The notes under the pieces: model-generated
Told to the model about the DNA's origin: nothing
Seen by the model: the letters and a program-made list of their open reading frames with translations, nothing else
Databases searched by the model: none
Origin: Archangium sp.
Lineage (GTDB): Bacteria > Myxococcota > Myxococcia > Myxococcales > Myxococcaceae
NCBI GenBank assembly: GCA_016793585.1
Contig: JAEUJR010000815.1
Location: forward strand, 1 to 13,943
Reading direction: 5' to 3'
Length of the DNA stretch: 13,943 nucleotides
Shown: positions 13,882 to 13,943 of the stretch, in pieces
Layout of the letters: every line of letters begins with the position of its first letter
Numbering within the stretch: the stretch's first letter is position 1
Translations under genes and position numbers: made by a program

Positions 13882-13943
13882 TCACTCGGGCGACGGCGAG
13901 AAGTACTGGTACGCCGCAGCCATCGCGACCGCGAACACGAGCA
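13882..13943 (-). CDS. Membrane protein, 3' end only (runs off right edge)
   Basis: Twenty codons at the edge read, on the minus strand, LVFAVAMAAAYQYFSPSPE followed by TGA at 13884-13882. The hydrophobic run ending in an aromatic and short polar tail looks like the last transmembrane segment of a membrane protein. Its stop is one base from the convergent methyltransferase stop, in keeping with the other convergent pairs in this window, which adds support that it is a real gene end. Nothing more can be said about its function. Confidence 0.5.
   Translation of the reverse strand, partial: LVFAVAMAAAYQYFSPSPE

Overview
The window is a gene-dense, GC-rich stretch of bacterial chromosome, most likely from a myxobacterium or other Myxococcota. 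This rests on content, not on a database match: an ECF sigma factor fused to an AgmX/PglI-type C-terminal domain, a membrane-anchored kinase-like protein with a long Pro/Glu-rich tail, paired SPFH proteins, and strong G/C bias at third codon positions that creates many long antisense shadow frames. I found no tRNA, rRNA, CRISPR array, insertion sequence or attachment site. No stretch over 300 bases lacks a gene.

Layout, left to right. A small basic protein starts on the minus strand and runs off the left edge. Next on the minus strand is a two-gene unit: a secreted FmdE-like protein, then a DmpA/BapA-type P1 peptidase with its catalytic residues intact. Divergent from it is a small plus-strand gene that appears broken by two single-base frameshifts. 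A minus-strand operon follows with two paralogous SPFH/band-7 proteins, one anchored by a transmembrane segment and one a predicted lipoprotein, joined by a 4-base overlap. Divergent from that is a 402-residue protein with an N-terminal ECF sigma factor, a transmembrane helix and a periplasmic AgmX/TonB-like domain. It converges on a two-gene minus-strand unit that encodes a double-spanning membrane protein of unknown function and a membrane-anchored pseudokinase.

The right half holds an OPT-family oligopeptide transporter (plus strand), a DUF4261 protein and a small exported protein (minus strand), a small Cys-containing exported protein (plus strand), an S46 dipeptidyl peptidase whose specificity position suggests the DPP11 (acidic P1) type, a stand-alone RlmK-like 23S rRNA methyltransferase, and the C-terminus of a membrane protein cut by the right edge.

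Three loose themes run through the window: peptide use (P1 aminopeptidase, S46 dipeptidyl peptidase, OPT peptide uptake), membrane organisation (SPFH pair), and unusual signalling proteins (sigma-TM-AgmX fusion, pseudokinase). The most novel material lies at 4365-7339. A second oddity is packing: all five convergent gene pairs end with stop codons 0 to 3 bases apart, and no intrinsic terminator lies between them.
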